The notes beneath the pieces are model-generated. The model was not told the DNA's origin. It ran no database searches and was given only the letters and a program-made list of their open reading frames with translations. A stretch of 64,000 nt of DNA from DASXHZ01 sp036488085 (GTDB taxonomy: Bacteria > Acidobacteriota > Thermoanaerobaculia > Gp7-AA8): positions 1-64,000 of the forward strand of contig DASXHZ010000027.1 of the NCBI GenBank assembly GCA_036488085.1. Direction: 5' to 3'. Both the position numbers and the translations under genes were made by a program. This document shows, in pieces, positions 53,881-62,153 of this stretch; position 1 is the stretch's first letter, and every line of letters begins with the position of its first letter.

Positions 53881-54242
53881 TCGTGCTCCTCCTCATCCGC
53901 GAACGGATGCGCATCCTCGAGATCGACCGCGGTCTTGCCGGTAACGCGGAGGTTGAGAAATGGAGTCGGAGCAGGACGCCGATGCGCACGCTCCCGGTGC
54001 TCACGCCGGACCTGGAGGACACCGTAGGCGGCAAGCGAGGCGGAAAAGAGCAGCAAGGTCGCGGCAACCGGATGCGCGCGGATTTCAACGACCACGGCGG
54101 CCAGGAGAAAGACGAACGAGACGCCGGCCACCGAGAACCGCCAGAGTCGCCACCGGAGCGGAGGCGGCGCGACGAACCCGATGAAGTAGGCGAAGACTGC
54201 GAAGACGAGGACGGCTTGGAGAAACGAGTTCAGGGCATTCAT
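53877..54242 (-). CDS. Small membrane protein
   Basis: From ATG 54240-54242 the protein has 121 residues. Helices are visible at ~5-25 (NSFLQAVLVFAVFAYFIGFV), ~35-52 (FSVAGVSFVFLLAAVVVEI) and ~55-75 (ATLLLFSASLAAYGVLQV), then a basic/acidic tail (RVTGKTAVDLEDAHPFADEE). Its stop overlaps the ATPase start. The hairpin at 54258-54286 lies just upstream. It may be a membrane platform for the ATPase. Confidence 0.6.
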   Translation of the reverse strand: MNALNSFLQAVLVFAVFAYFIGFVAPPPLRWRLWRFSVAGVSFVFLLAAVVVEIRAHPVAATLLLFSASLAAYGVLQVRREHRERAHRRPAPTPFLNLRVTGKTAVDLEDAHPFADEEEHE

Positions 54243-54257
54243 GGGTAAGGTGTCCAA

Positions 54258-54286
54258 AGGAAACGCCGCCCGAGGGCGGCGTTTCC
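54258..54286 (-). terminator. Intergenic GC-rich hairpin within the operon
   Basis: GGAAACGCCGCCC and GGGCGGCGTTTCC form a 13-bp perfect stem with a short loop, between the genes ending at 54308 and starting at 54242. On the minus strand TTTCCTTT follows, so it can act as a terminator or attenuator that lowers expression of the ATPase part. Confidence 0.7.
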
Positions 54287-54307
54287 GTACGTCTACGTGT
54301 TCTCGCG

Positions 54308-55294
54308 TCAGTCGGTGGTGAAGATCGGCCGCGTGCGCGTGAGGGTCTGCCGCTCTGCGCGCGCGACGGCCTCCGCGAGCTGGCGTCGGATCGCCTCCCG
54401 CCGCTCGGCATCCGCGGCACGATAGGCATCGGGCGAGACGATCGCCGAGGCGTTGATCGCGGGTTTGCCGTCGAGCGCGCGGACGCGGAGAACGTGGACC
54501 CGCACGCCGTCCGGACCGATCTCGCCGACCGCGAAGTCGCGGCCGCGCGCGATCGGCATCAACGGATGCTCCACGATCGCACGGGCAAGTTCGGAGGGAT
54601 CGCTCCACCCCGAGAGGCTCTCGCGAAGCATGAGAGAAAGCGTCTTCCGGCCGTCCATCGTGACTTCGAAGGGGTCGGATTCCGGCTGAGTCTTCGCGAC
54701 GATCTTCGTCATGTTCGACTGCATGTGCTCCGCGAACCAGGCCCGGTACGCGGGTTCGAGCGCGAGATGCTCGGGCCGGCCCTGACCGCCGACGACAGTG
54801 GAAGCTCCCGAGCGAGCAGTCACCTCGCCGAGGCTCTGGAAGAAACGCGCGCCGAGCCGCTGATGCTCGGCGTCTCCGTCTTTGAGGACCGCGCGGATGC
54901 CGAGGAGCTCTTCGTTCGGCATCCGGACGAGGAAGTAGATGAGGACGGGCCGCTCGTCGATCCTGATCGCTTCGAGCGCGCTCGCGATCGCCTGAGCGTT
55001 ATCGACACTCACGATGAGCGGGGCCGCGGAGCGGTCTTCGGCGAGAACCTCCTCGATGCGCGCTTCGATGGCGCGGCTCTGAAGACCGACCCGGGCTCCT
55101 TCGCGGGCGAGAGCGGCAGCGCGATCCGGCACGGGATCGACGTAGACAGGGCTCAAGGCGAAGCGCGTGGAGGCGCTGTTGAAGGAGCGAATCGCCGGCT
55201 GCATGAGGCGGGCGCCACGATGGGCGCCGCTCGTTATAACTTCGACCCGCGCGCGGCGCGCTGGGGACGGCATGAGTGCTGTGGTTGTTTCCAT
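54308..55294 (-). CDS. Element protein of unknown function
   Basis: I chose ATG 55292-55294 (METTTALMPSPARRARV), with AGGAAAT upstream; the frame is open further but that part reads as shadow sequence. The 328-residue protein is soluble. ERPVLIYFLVRMPNEELLGI and RVHVLRVRALDGKPAINASA suggest an alpha/beta core, and the C-terminus is helical (RREAIRRQLAEAVARAERQT). No family is recognised. It is placed between a multi-helix membrane protein and the hairpin before the ATPase genes. Confidence 0.6.
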   Translation of the reverse strand: METTTALMPSPARRARVEVITSGAHRGARLMQPAIRSFNSASTRFALSPVYVDPVPDRAAALAREGARVGLQSRAIEARIEEVLAEDRSAAPLIVSVDNAQAIASALEAIRIDERPVLIYFLVRMPNEELLGIRAVLKDGDAEHQRLGARFFQSLGEVTARSGASTVVGGQGRPEHLALEPAYRAWFAEHMQSNMTKIVAKTQPESDPFEVTMDGRKTLSLMLRESLSGWSDPSELARAIVEHPLMPIARGRDFAVGEIGPDGVRVHVLRVRALDGKPAINASAIVSPDAYRAADAERREAIRRQLAEAVARAERQTLTRTRPIFTTD

Positions 55295-55311
55295 GGGATC
55301 GGATTTCCTTT

Positions 55312-56124
55312 CTATTGGGTTAGGGTTTTTTGCGGAAACTGAGGCTCGCCGAGTTCGGCGAGGGCGGCGCGGTGCGCGATCTCGTAGGCGGCGCGCATCC
55401 GCGCGGCGGTGCGCTGCCACTTCTCTTGGCGCGCGGCGACGCGGTTCACGAACCAGGTCGCGCCGCGCTGCCCGAATTTGGCTCCCGCGAGGCGACGGCC
55501 GAAGCGGTGCTTGCGGCGGACGACCGGCAGGACGGGCGCGAGGAGCCTGAGGACGTACTCGGCCATCACCGCCGGGCCGACGGTCACGGCCATCATGATG
55601 AAGGCCGTCGCCCAGTCGATGGCGTGCGAGGTAGCCTCTCCCGCGTTCTCGGCGACGCGAATCATGGTAAGCGAGGCGACGAGTAGCCCGAGGGCGAGGA
55701 GCGCGCCGATCGAAACGGCGCGGTTCTTGGCCCGGGAGCAGAGCCACGTCATAAAGAAGATACAGACGGCGAGAGCGGAGCCGAAGACCACGCGCTCCGG
55801 AAGCTCGATCCCGAGCGTCCGCATGACGTACGTCGAGCCAGCGCACTCCATGAAGAGAAGGATCATCAGAAACGCGAAGAGCAGGTGCGACGAGGGATGC
55901 TGCGCGAGCTCGTCTTCCTCGCGGCGCATGTCCGCCTCCGTTTCCTCGATCGTAGGGTTCTGGAGGCGCGAGCCTACGTTCGCGTGACGGAGGTTTCCGA
56001 CCGGGTCGAAGGACGGCTCGGGTCCGAGCACCGCGACGATGTAGGCGTCCGGCTCGTTGATGCCGAGGCGCGCGTCCTCGCGCGCCCGGCGTTGAAGTTC
56101 TTCCTGGCTGAACGGTCTAAACAT
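55312..56124 (-). CDS. Multi-helix membrane protein of the element operon
   Basis: From ATG 56122-56124 (MFRPFSQEELQRRAREDARL) the protein has 270 residues. A soluble N-terminus of ~80 residues is followed by four helices: LLFAFLMILLFMECAGSTYV, VFGSALAVCIFFMTWLCS, SIGALLALGLLVASLTMI, and WATAFIMMAVTVGPAVMAEY. A basic C-terminal tail (VVRRKHRFGRRLAGAKFGQR) follows. Its start overlaps the upstream lipoprotein gene by 8 nt. It could be a membrane part of a transfer apparatus, but no T4SS family is evident. Confidence 0.65.
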   Translation of the reverse strand: MFRPFSQEELQRRAREDARLGINEPDAYIVAVLGPEPSFDPVGNLRHANVGSRLQNPTIEETEADMRREEDELAQHPSSHLLFAFLMILLFMECAGSTYVMRTLGIELPERVVFGSALAVCIFFMTWLCSRAKNRAVSIGALLALGLLVASLTMIRVAENAGEATSHAIDWATAFIMMAVTVGPAVMAEYVLRLLAPVLPVVRRKHRFGRRLAGAKFGQRGATWFVNRVAARQEKWQRTAARMRAAYEIAHRAALAELGEPQFPQKTLTQ

Positions 56125-56932
56125 GAGTGTCCTTTCTGAGATTGGTGATTGAGAGAGTTTCAAGGCCGCCTTCGCGGATCTCGACGGACTTCGCGCCGGC
56201 GGCGGTGAAGGCCGCCTTCCAGAGCGCGCGGATCTGGTCGTCGCGAAGAAGAGAGAGCGGACAACGGCCGCGGTCGATGCGGCCGAGATCCACGTGGCAG
56301 AACGTGACGGCCACGCCTTTGAGCGACCGCTCGGGAAGAACGCGATTCTTGGCGAGAAGCCGTGTGAAGCGTTCCGGTTTGGGGAGGGGGCCGCACTCAA
56401 AGTCGCCGAAGTCGGAGACCTCCATCGCGTCGGTGATGGCGACGATCTCCCGCGTGCTTCCGGGTACGGCGGGCGCGAGCGCGATCAGGCCGATCGACTC
56501 GGCGATCGGCGAGCGGCGGGCTGACTTCCGCAACGCGGCGGTCGTTCGCGTGTCGATGGACGCAGACGCTTCACGCACCCACCGGGCTTCATAGTCGGCG
56601 CGCGCGCGGCGTCCGGTGCCATGCGGAGCGCCGCTCCTTACCTCCGCGGCGATGCGGGTCGTCTCGATGTCGCGACCTTGCACCCAGATGCGGACAATGC
56701 TTTCCGGGCGCTCGGCTGCTTTCCGGAGCGCGATGTCCACCGTCTCGCGGAGCGTCTCCGTGTTGCACGACGAGCCGGAGCTCGCGTCGCAGAGAATGTC
56801 CTCCGTGACCGGCGCCGCCGGAGGACGGTCCGCCGCTCCGAACCACTCGGCGATTGACGCCTGCGAGTCGCTGCAACCAGCGACTACACAAAACACGAGC
56901 GCGATGACGAGGAGGGCGAGTACTCTCTTCAT
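56117..56932 (-). CDS. Putative lipoprotein of the element operon
   Basis: The signal peptide with lipobox (LALLVIALVFCVVAGC, C about residue 20) predicts a lipid-anchored protein of 271 residues. The mature part has alternating strands and helices: SIVRIWVQGRDIETTRIAAE, GSTREIVAITDAMEVSDFGD, LKGVAVTFCHVDLG and ALWKAAFTAAGAKSVEI. These resemble a von Willebrand A-like fold, but a MIDAS motif is not clear. It is coupled to both neighbours (4-nt and 8-nt overlaps). Confidence 0.6.
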   Translation of the reverse strand: MKRVLALLVIALVFCVVAGCSDSQASIAEWFGAADRPPAAPVTEDILCDASSGSSCNTETLRETVDIALRKAAERPESIVRIWVQGRDIETTRIAAEVRSGAPHGTGRRARADYEARWVREASASIDTRTTAALRKSARRSPIAESIGLIALAPAVPGSTREIVAITDAMEVSDFGDFECGPLPKPERFTRLLAKNRVLPERSLKGVAVTFCHVDLGRIDRGRCPLSLLRDDQIRALWKAAFTAAGAKSVEIREGGLETLSITNLRKDTHV

Positions 56933-57126
56933 GCACCACCGCCCTTCTCCGCATCATTACGCGCGGGACGACCGCGTTTCCGGCCTTGAGGTTTCGCGAT
57001 CGGCCGGGCACGGTCGAGAACCGCGCTCACGATCTGGAGCGTCTCGTCGTCCGCTTCCGTGATCTGTTGAATACATCGAAGCCGCCGGGCGGCGGCTCGA
57101 TCGTCTAGTTCGTCAAACTCCTGCAT
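56929..57126 (-). CDS. Small AT-hook-like DNA-binding protein
   Basis: ATG 57124-57126 gives 65 residues, MQEFDELDDRAAARRLRCIQ onward. The C-terminus PQGRKRGRPARNDAEKG contains an AT-hook core (RGRP) between basic residues, which binds the minor groove of AT-rich DNA. It overlaps the integrase 3' end by 14 nt and the lipoprotein start by 4 nt. A longer frame upstream is shadow of the integrase. It could act as a regulator or architectural factor for excision. Confidence 0.6.
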   Translation of the reverse strand: MQEFDELDDRAAARRLRCIQQITEADDETLQIVSAVLDRARPIAKPQGRKRGRPARNDAEKGGGA

Positions 57127-58420
57127 GCTCGGTCTCCTTTTCTTTGCGCGCGCGAATAGCTCGCGCGAAAACGAGGCTACGGCGGCGAACGGAAACGGAA
57201 CTCGAGTGGTTCGAAATGAACCTCGTTTTTGCCGACCGCGGCAGTTGATCGGCGTCGAGCGCATCGGCGATGACGCGCATCGCTTCCTTCGAAGGCCGCG
57301 CGTAGCGCTCCGCCATCTGCGTCGTCGTGTGGCCGAGCGATTTCGCGATGAGCTGCAGGCTGACGCCCCGGCTCGCGAGGCGACAGCCGAACGTGTGTCG
57401 AAGATCGTGCGGTCGGAAACGGCGCGTTAGGCCGGCGAGCTGCTTCGCGAGAAGGAAGGAACGCCGGATGCGGCTTTCTGAGAATCGATCGCCCGTCTCG
57501 TCGTGAAAGACCCACTCACATTCCGGCAGTCGGTTGGCGTACCGCCGAAGCGCCGCTTGGCAGTCGGTGGACATCGCGATCACGGCCTCATGTCCGGTTT
57601 TCCTCGTTTTCACGCGGATGAGGCCATCTGAGAGATCGACGTCGCGCCAGCGGAGGTTCCGGAGGTCGCTCCAGATTCGAAGTCCCGTCTCCAGTGCCAC
57701 AAGGAAGAAATCCCGCAGCTCGTGAAAGCGCGCGAAGTACGCGGACGTCGCCGCGCTCTCCGGCCGTAGACCACCGCCGAATCGACGCGGTGACGCGCAT
57801 CCTGCGCCGATCTTCAGAGGACCGAGGCGTCGCTTTGTTGCGATCAAGTCCCGGAAGCGGCGCTCGTCCTCGAAGGCGGCGAGGAACGCCACGCGCTCGC
57901 GAAGTTCGAGTTCCAGCTTGGGCAATTCCTCCGGTTCTTTTGGGACACGCTTTTTGATCGGATATTCGGTGATCACGTCGCGCTCGACTGCCTGACGGAG
58001 GAGGGTCTTCAGCAGCCGCACTGCATCATTGATATATGCGCCCGAGAGGCTGCGCCGGCGCATGTCCGTCTTGAAGTCGAGCACGCGGATCGTCGTGATG
58101 TCCGAAAGGAACGTTTCTCCGAAGAACCGCAGGAGATGGTTCCGGATGACGTGGCGCTGCGTCTGGATCGTGCTCGGCCGGAGCGAGGCGGAAATCGTCA
58201 GGTAGTACGTGCTCACGAAAGATCGCAGTGTGTGCGGCGCCGACACCGGTTCTGGCTGTGTGCTCGACGCACGGAACTCACGCCATGCGGCGAGCGCTTG
58301 ATCGCGCGTCACGTTCTTGAGCGTCTTTCGGCGCCGCTTCTCGCCCTTGCTCCCCGGCACATAGATGTCGAAGTGGGCGCGGCGGCGCCTGGCGTCGTAC
58401 TCGAATCCTGGTACGCGCAT
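57113..58420 (-). CDS. Tyrosine-type integrase
   Basis: The ATG at 58418-58420 has AGGAGGTG 5 nt upstream (a GTG one codon earlier is too close). Residues 60-140 form a SAM-like core-binding domain (LRSFVSTYYLTISASLRPST). The catalytic domain shows the first Arg in ETGLRIWSDLRNLRWRDVDL, then HDLRHTFGCRLASRG (HxxR), SLGHTTTQMAERYA (His and the nucleophile Tyr). It is next to an excisionase-like gene and a tRNA-Gly 3' fragment, the usual integration site layout. The protein has 435 residues. Confidence 0.9.
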   Translation of the reverse strand: MRVPGFEYDARRRRAHFDIYVPGSKGEKRRRKTLKNVTRDQALAAWREFRASSTQPEPVSAPHTLRSFVSTYYLTISASLRPSTIQTQRHVIRNHLLRFFGETFLSDITTIRVLDFKTDMRRRSLSGAYINDAVRLLKTLLRQAVERDVITEYPIKKRVPKEPEELPKLELELRERVAFLAAFEDERRFRDLIATKRRLGPLKIGAGCASPRRFGGGLRPESAATSAYFARFHELRDFFLVALETGLRIWSDLRNLRWRDVDLSDGLIRVKTRKTGHEAVIAMSTDCQAALRRYANRLPECEWVFHDETGDRFSESRIRRSFLLAKQLAGLTRRFRPHDLRHTFGCRLASRGVSLQLIAKSLGHTTTQMAERYARPSKEAMRVIADALDADQLPRSAKTRFISNHSSSVSVRRRSLVFARAIRARKEKETEHAGV

Positions 58421-58436
58421 CACCGCACCTCCTGCG

Positions 58437-58622
58437 TTACCGCGGATCGCTCGGCCGCAGAGCGAGGAAGCGCTCGACCTCGTGCTTGGGATACGTGACG
58501 AGCGTCGCCGATACGCGCACCCACCCGCGCGGGCCTTTGCCGCAGCAGCGCCACTTTGCCAGCGTTTGGGTCTTCACGCCGATCAGCCGCGCCGCAGCGG
58601 CTGCTGGGATGCGGTCGTTCAT
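58437..58622 (-). CDS. Excisionase/MerR-like HTH protein
   Basis: From ATG 58620-58622 the protein reads MNDRIPAAAAARLIGVKTQT then LAKWRCCGKGPRGWVRVS, ending with YPKHEVERFL. This is the HTH_17/AlpA/Xis pattern (AARLIGVKTQTLAKWR, YPKxEVERFL). Upstream in-frame starts (ATG 58634, GTG 58649) are possible. It precedes the integrase gene by ~17 nt on the same strand, so it likely controls excision direction. Confidence 0.8.
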   Translation of the reverse strand: MNDRIPAAAAARLIGVKTQTLAKWRCCGKGPRGWVRVSATLVTYPKHEVERFLALRPSDPR

Positions 58623-58841
58623 GTCGTTTCTCATGACGTGAACTGTCACCCCGGCAGGATCGATCTGACTTGAGTGGTTCGAAATGAAAGGAACTGCAGC
58701 TGCCTACTTCGGAACTGGACGTGGGCATAGACACTCTCCGACTGTCGAAGTCGTGCCTTGCTCTCCTCCTGCAGGCCGTAAGGTGGTACGTGGCGAGTAA
58801 GTTAGCTGCGGTAAGATTCGCCGAGCGGCCTGGGAACCCTT

Positions 58842-58891
58842 AGAACTTCCCAAGCTCTTGGTCGCGGGTTCGAATCCCGTCGCCCGCTCCA
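58842..58891 (+). other. tRNA-Gly(CCC) 3' half; right attachment site (attR)
   Basis: AGAAC-TTCCCAA-GCTCT is an anticodon arm with anticodon CCC (58849-58851). GCGGGTTCGAATCCCGT is a T-arm and CGCCCGCTCCA an acceptor 3' strand of bacterial tRNA-Gly. The 5' half does not follow: no GCGGGCG acceptor strand or matching D-arm lies upstream. This is what remains at one end after an element inserts into a tRNA 3' half, with the intact tRNA at the other end. I saw no second copy in the window. Confidence 0.65.
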
Positions 58892-59479
58892 ATTCAAACG
58901 CCAGAATCGACACTCGTTACGGCTCGACGATAAATTCCTTCCCTTAATCAATCGCAGATGGGGTGTCCGCGTGGGTGTCCACGCTGACGCTCTGCTGCCG
59001 GGGAACGTCTTGCCAACCCGAGCGTTCATCTTGGCGTGCCTCTGAACGCGACTGAGCAGTTCGTGTACGACATCTGCCAAGGGTCATTCCTGTCGTTGTG
59101 GAGCTACGCGAATCCGCAAGGCGAGTCCGCGGGCAAGGACTCTGCGACGTACTCATCTGTGATCCTGACGTGATCATCTTCAGCGTGAAGGAATCAATGT
59201 CGATAGGAACGCGAACACTGAAGTGCAATTCGAACGTTGGACACGAAAGGCCATCGAAGCCTCGGCCCCACAGCTCTACGGTGCGGAGCGGTGGATCAAC
59301 AGCAGCGGTCAGGCAAACGTCGTCCGCAGCGATGGCAACCTCGGCGTGCCTTTTCCGCCTCGCGATCGGCGACGTATTCACCGAGTCGCAATTGCGCTTG
59401 GTGGCGAGGAGCGTTTCCCGCTGACTTCGGCGATTTGGGAAAGGGCTTCGTGCACGTGTTCAACGAACGAGGTTGGGGG
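58892..59479. other. Gene-less stretch beyond the attachment site
   Basis: No supported gene is visible between the tRNA fragment and the RHS relic. Frames here are short or lack family features. Parts may be older debris of the RHS locus. Confidence 0.45.
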
Positions 59480-60066
59480 ACCATCTATCGGTCGGCCGGA
59501 AATGGCGGATTCACGGACAAACTCGCTCCGGCGTGGCAACACAGGTCGGCCTCAGCTTCCCAACCTTACTGAGCCCAACGGCCGACGGTGGTTATTACTT
59601 CGTCGACAACGGCCACGGCGCGATTTACTACGTCAACAGCGGTGGTTTCTTGTCGCTCGTCGTCGGTGCTCCGGACCAGAGCAACTTCACGACTCCGGAC
59701 GGTGCGCCCGCCGTTGGCAGCTGCATCGATCCCTTCATGATGGCTGTCGCACCCGACGGTACCGTCTATTTCAGCGACACTCAATCCGGCGGCAAGGGTG
59801 ACCTGTTTCGGAAGATCGTCAACGGAGCTCTCCAGACGGTCGGCGGCGGCACCGCCTCGAGCGCGCCGCTCGGCGATGGCGGTCCGGTCTCCGTCGCAAA
59901 CCTTGGTACCATCTGCGGTCTCGCCTTTGCGCCCGATGGCGTTCTCTATATCTCCGACTGCGGTCACGCCCTTGTCCGGCGCGTGAACTTGAACAGCATC
60001 ATCACCAGCATCGCGGGCGGCGGTTCTTCCTCGGCCGATAACATCCCGCCTGGAGCGGCTCCGTGA
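59480..60066 (+). pseudogene. RHS-protein NHL-repeat relic
   Basis: TIYRSAGNGGFTDKL in one frame and then VATQVGLSFPTLLSPTADGG in another match SIYRAAGSGVF and TATQVGLSFPTSLAPTPDGG of the RHS protein at 14138. The following ~170 codons match its NHL propeller closely: DPFMMAVAPDGTVYFSDTQS, LRKIVNG-like, PLGDGGPVSVANLGTICGLA, FAPDGVLYISDCGH. It stops at TGA after DNIPPGAAP, where the RHS gene continues with VQANIGPRGIAVGPDG. It is a truncated, frameshifted copy without RHS core or toxin tip. Confidence 0.75.
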
Positions 60067-60424
60067 GCGTTCCACGGAAGCGCGGTGTGCGGCCGAGTAA
60101 TGGTGGATGACTCCCAGCTCGCCGCACCTCTCTCGAGCCTCGTTCCGCGGACGCTCCGGAGCCCTTCCATTCGGTCCGTTCGCGAGGGAGATGTAGGCGT
60201 CAGGCTTCTCGGCACTCCTGAGATGGACGCAATCCTTTGCTTCTACTGCAATCCGATCCGCCTTCGCGATTTCCCGCGGACGCACGCCGAATTCGAAATG
60301 CCTCTTTCTGCAGGCGACGCGGCACGCTTGGCAGGGCTACGGCGCCGCGCCCACAGTGTGGACCAGTGCGGACGACGCTGAGACGCAATGCAGAAGCGGA
60401 CGCCCAGTCGATCGGTCGATCACG
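60067..60424. other. Gap between the RHS relic and the lipoprotein gene
   Basis: I see nothing coding that can be supported. It may contain further decayed RHS sequence, but I could not align it to the intact gene. Confidence 0.4.
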
Positions 60425-61060
60425 TCACTCTCCGAACTTCGCGCTCAGGAGTGCGACCGTTCCATCCGCCCATCGCTGGAACTGACGTTCCGGCTCGACG
60501 CTCCTCAAGTGCAGCGTGTTCTCGGGCGTTTCCACCCACAGATCGTAGATCCGCGCATCGAGGACGAGGTCCGCCTCGAGGTCGGCTGATATCCTCAGTC
60601 GCCGGAAATCCCGGTCGATCGTTCGCAGCTCCGGCAGGTCGCGATCGGTCATCATCGTTCGGCGCATGCGCACGTGCTTGATGCGCTCATCTTCCGAGGA
60701 CGCCGGATTGTGAACAAAGAGCGTGTGCAACTGATCATTGATCGAGCAGTGCACCGGCGCGAGGAATTCGCCGCGGAGCGTTCCGTCCGGCATCTCGAAG
60801 ATCGTGAGCTGCACCTCGGGCTCTGAGTAGGGGCCGATGCTGCGGAGCGTCACGATCCGATACGGAGCGTTGGTCCCAAGCTCGGAAAGATCGTGCCGTG
60901 GGAGAAGTCTTTCCTCGACATCTCGGGGACTCTGATATCCCACTCCCACCGGGAGTGTCTCGGCAAAGCACGCGGTGTCGTACGGCTTCGCCGCGGGCCG
61001 GCTTGAACATGCCGCCACCAGCCACAAGAGGATGAGGAGGGTGGCACGTCTCTGAAACAT
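60425..61060 (-). CDS. Putative lipoprotein of unknown function
   Basis: From ATG 61058-61060 the signal MFQRRATLLILLWLVAACSS has a good lipobox (VAAC); starts at 61078 and 61114 are possible. The mature part contains PYRIVTLRSIGPYSEPEVQL and DGTLRGEFLAPVHCSI in a beta-rich N-terminal half, then a helical, Arg/Asp-rich C-terminus (PELRTIDRDFRRLRISADLE). No family is recognised. It probably belongs to the host chromosome beyond the element. Confidence 0.6.
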   Translation of the reverse strand: MFQRRATLLILLWLVAACSSRPAAKPYDTACFAETLPVGVGYQSPRDVEERLLPRHDLSELGTNAPYRIVTLRSIGPYSEPEVQLTIFEMPDGTLRGEFLAPVHCSINDQLHTLFVHNPASSEDERIKHVRMRRTMMTDRDLPELRTIDRDFRRLRISADLEADLVLDARIYDLWVETPENTLHLRSVEPERQFQRWADGTVALLSAKFGE

Positions 61061-61186
61061 GGTCCGATTCGCAACCATCTTAGCAGGCGCGTCGTGAAGT
61101 TTTGGTACGCGCAATTTCTGCTTTCTCCCTAAGAAATGACGCTACGCGAAAACGTGGGTCTTGGGTTGTGTGGAACAAGTTGTCCA

Positions 61187-61338
61187 TGTTCGGATGGGAG
61201 AAGAAGCACCCCTCCTTTCGACGTAGAGACGGACGACGTCGAGCGGGAAGTCGGTAAGGGGAATCGGCTGCCGGAAGGCGACATCATCCGTGCCCGTGAA
61301 CAGACGGCCGTTGCACTCCCGTCGTCGTGCACGCCCAT
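61187..61338 (-). pseudogene. DUF6876 C-terminal relic
   Basis: Three frames give VHDDGSATAVCSR, then TDDVAFRQPIPLTDFPLDVV and GGVLLLPSEH. The intact DUF6876 protein at 25515 has VHENGSATVACSR, TNDVAFRQPIPFTDFPLDGV and GGVILLPSEH. Two frameshifts break it, and the N-terminal half is missing. It shows that another, related element once lay on this side of the attachment site. Confidence 0.8.
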
Positions 61339-61540
61339 CTTCTTTGCGAAGGCGATGCGGTTGTCGTCGTCGATGGCGATCGGCGCACCCGTCAGCTTCG
61401 CGCCGAGCGCGGCGCAGAGTCCGATCGAGCCTATGCGAAAACGACCACCGCGTCGAACGAGCTCGTGGAGGTCGAGAACGAGGACAATCCGCTCCCCCAG
61501 ACGGAGCCGATGGCCTCGTCGGTCAGCTTCCGTTCCAACA

Positions 61541-62065
61541 TCACCTGATCCGCATTGCGGCCACCGAGGCGATCGTCATCGCCAATCCCATCAACAACCA
61601 TCCCGAGAGCGTGGGGACGTTTGGGACCGCGTTGAGAGTGGCGGAAGCGGGACCGCCCGGTGGGACGCCGGTTCCGGTGACCTGCGAGGTCGTGTTCGTG
61701 ATCGGGCCGCCGGTCGTGGCGTGCATTTGAATGGGAACGCTGCACGATGCGCCGGCGCCGAGGGTGACGTTGCCCAACGACCAGCCGCTGCCGGTGAAGG
61801 CGGCGGTGCCGGCGCTGCAGGTGTAAACGCCCACCGCGTCCGGAACCAGGCCTGCCGGGTAGGTGTCGCTGAAGCTGATTCCGCTGACCGAGGACGCATT
61901 CGGGTTGGTGATCGTTACCGTCATGGTCGTCGTTGACGTCCCGCCGGTGAGCACCGTCGAAGGGTTGAACGTCTTCGACATCGTGATGGCCGACTGAGCA
62001 AGAAGCGGCGGTACGCAGGCCACGACGACGAGGGTCAGAAACACGAGGCGGCGACGTGTAGGCAT
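61541..62065 (-). CDS. DUF11-domain surface protein with IPTL-CTERM-like tail
   Basis: ATG 62063-62065 gives a signal peptide (RRLVFLTLVVVACVPPLLAQ). The body is one DUF11-like beta-sandwich: SKTFNPSTVLTGGTSTTTMT, VTITNPNASSVSGISFSDTY and a single Cys pair (YTCSAG, ASCSVPIQ). The C-terminus VPTLSGWLLMGLAMTIASVA, ending in RIR, resembles the IPTL/PEP-CTERM-type sorting tails (PTLSxW, hydrophobic helix, basic end). The protein has 174 residues. It is divergent from the kinase gene. Confidence 0.75.
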   Translation of the reverse strand: MPTRRRLVFLTLVVVACVPPLLAQSAITMSKTFNPSTVLTGGTSTTTMTVTITNPNASSVSGISFSDTYPAGLVPDAVGVYTCSAGTAAFTGSGWSLGNVTLGAGASCSVPIQMHATTGGPITNTTSQVTGTGVPPGGPASATLNAVPNVPTLSGWLLMGLAMTIASVAAMRIR

Positions 62066-62153
62066 GGGACGAAGTATAGGCGGATCGTGACCGCCATCAC
62101 CGCCCCAACCCATTCGCGCTACGATATTTGGTGGTCAGACAAGCGAGGACTCC

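Noticed and set aside
58801..58891. A complete class II (Leu/Ser-like) tRNA suggested by GCCGAGCGGCC upstream of the tRNA-Gly 3' half
   Set aside because: No acceptor strand complementary to CGCCCGC is present upstream, and the anticodon arm and 3' half fit tRNA-Gly(CCC) instead.
58704..59080. Minus-strand frames reading RATGFEPATKSLGSSKG and SGRRDSNPRPRAWE
   Set aside because: These are the well-known false proteins produced by translating the antisense of a tRNA 3' half; the tRNA-Gly fragment lies exactly here.
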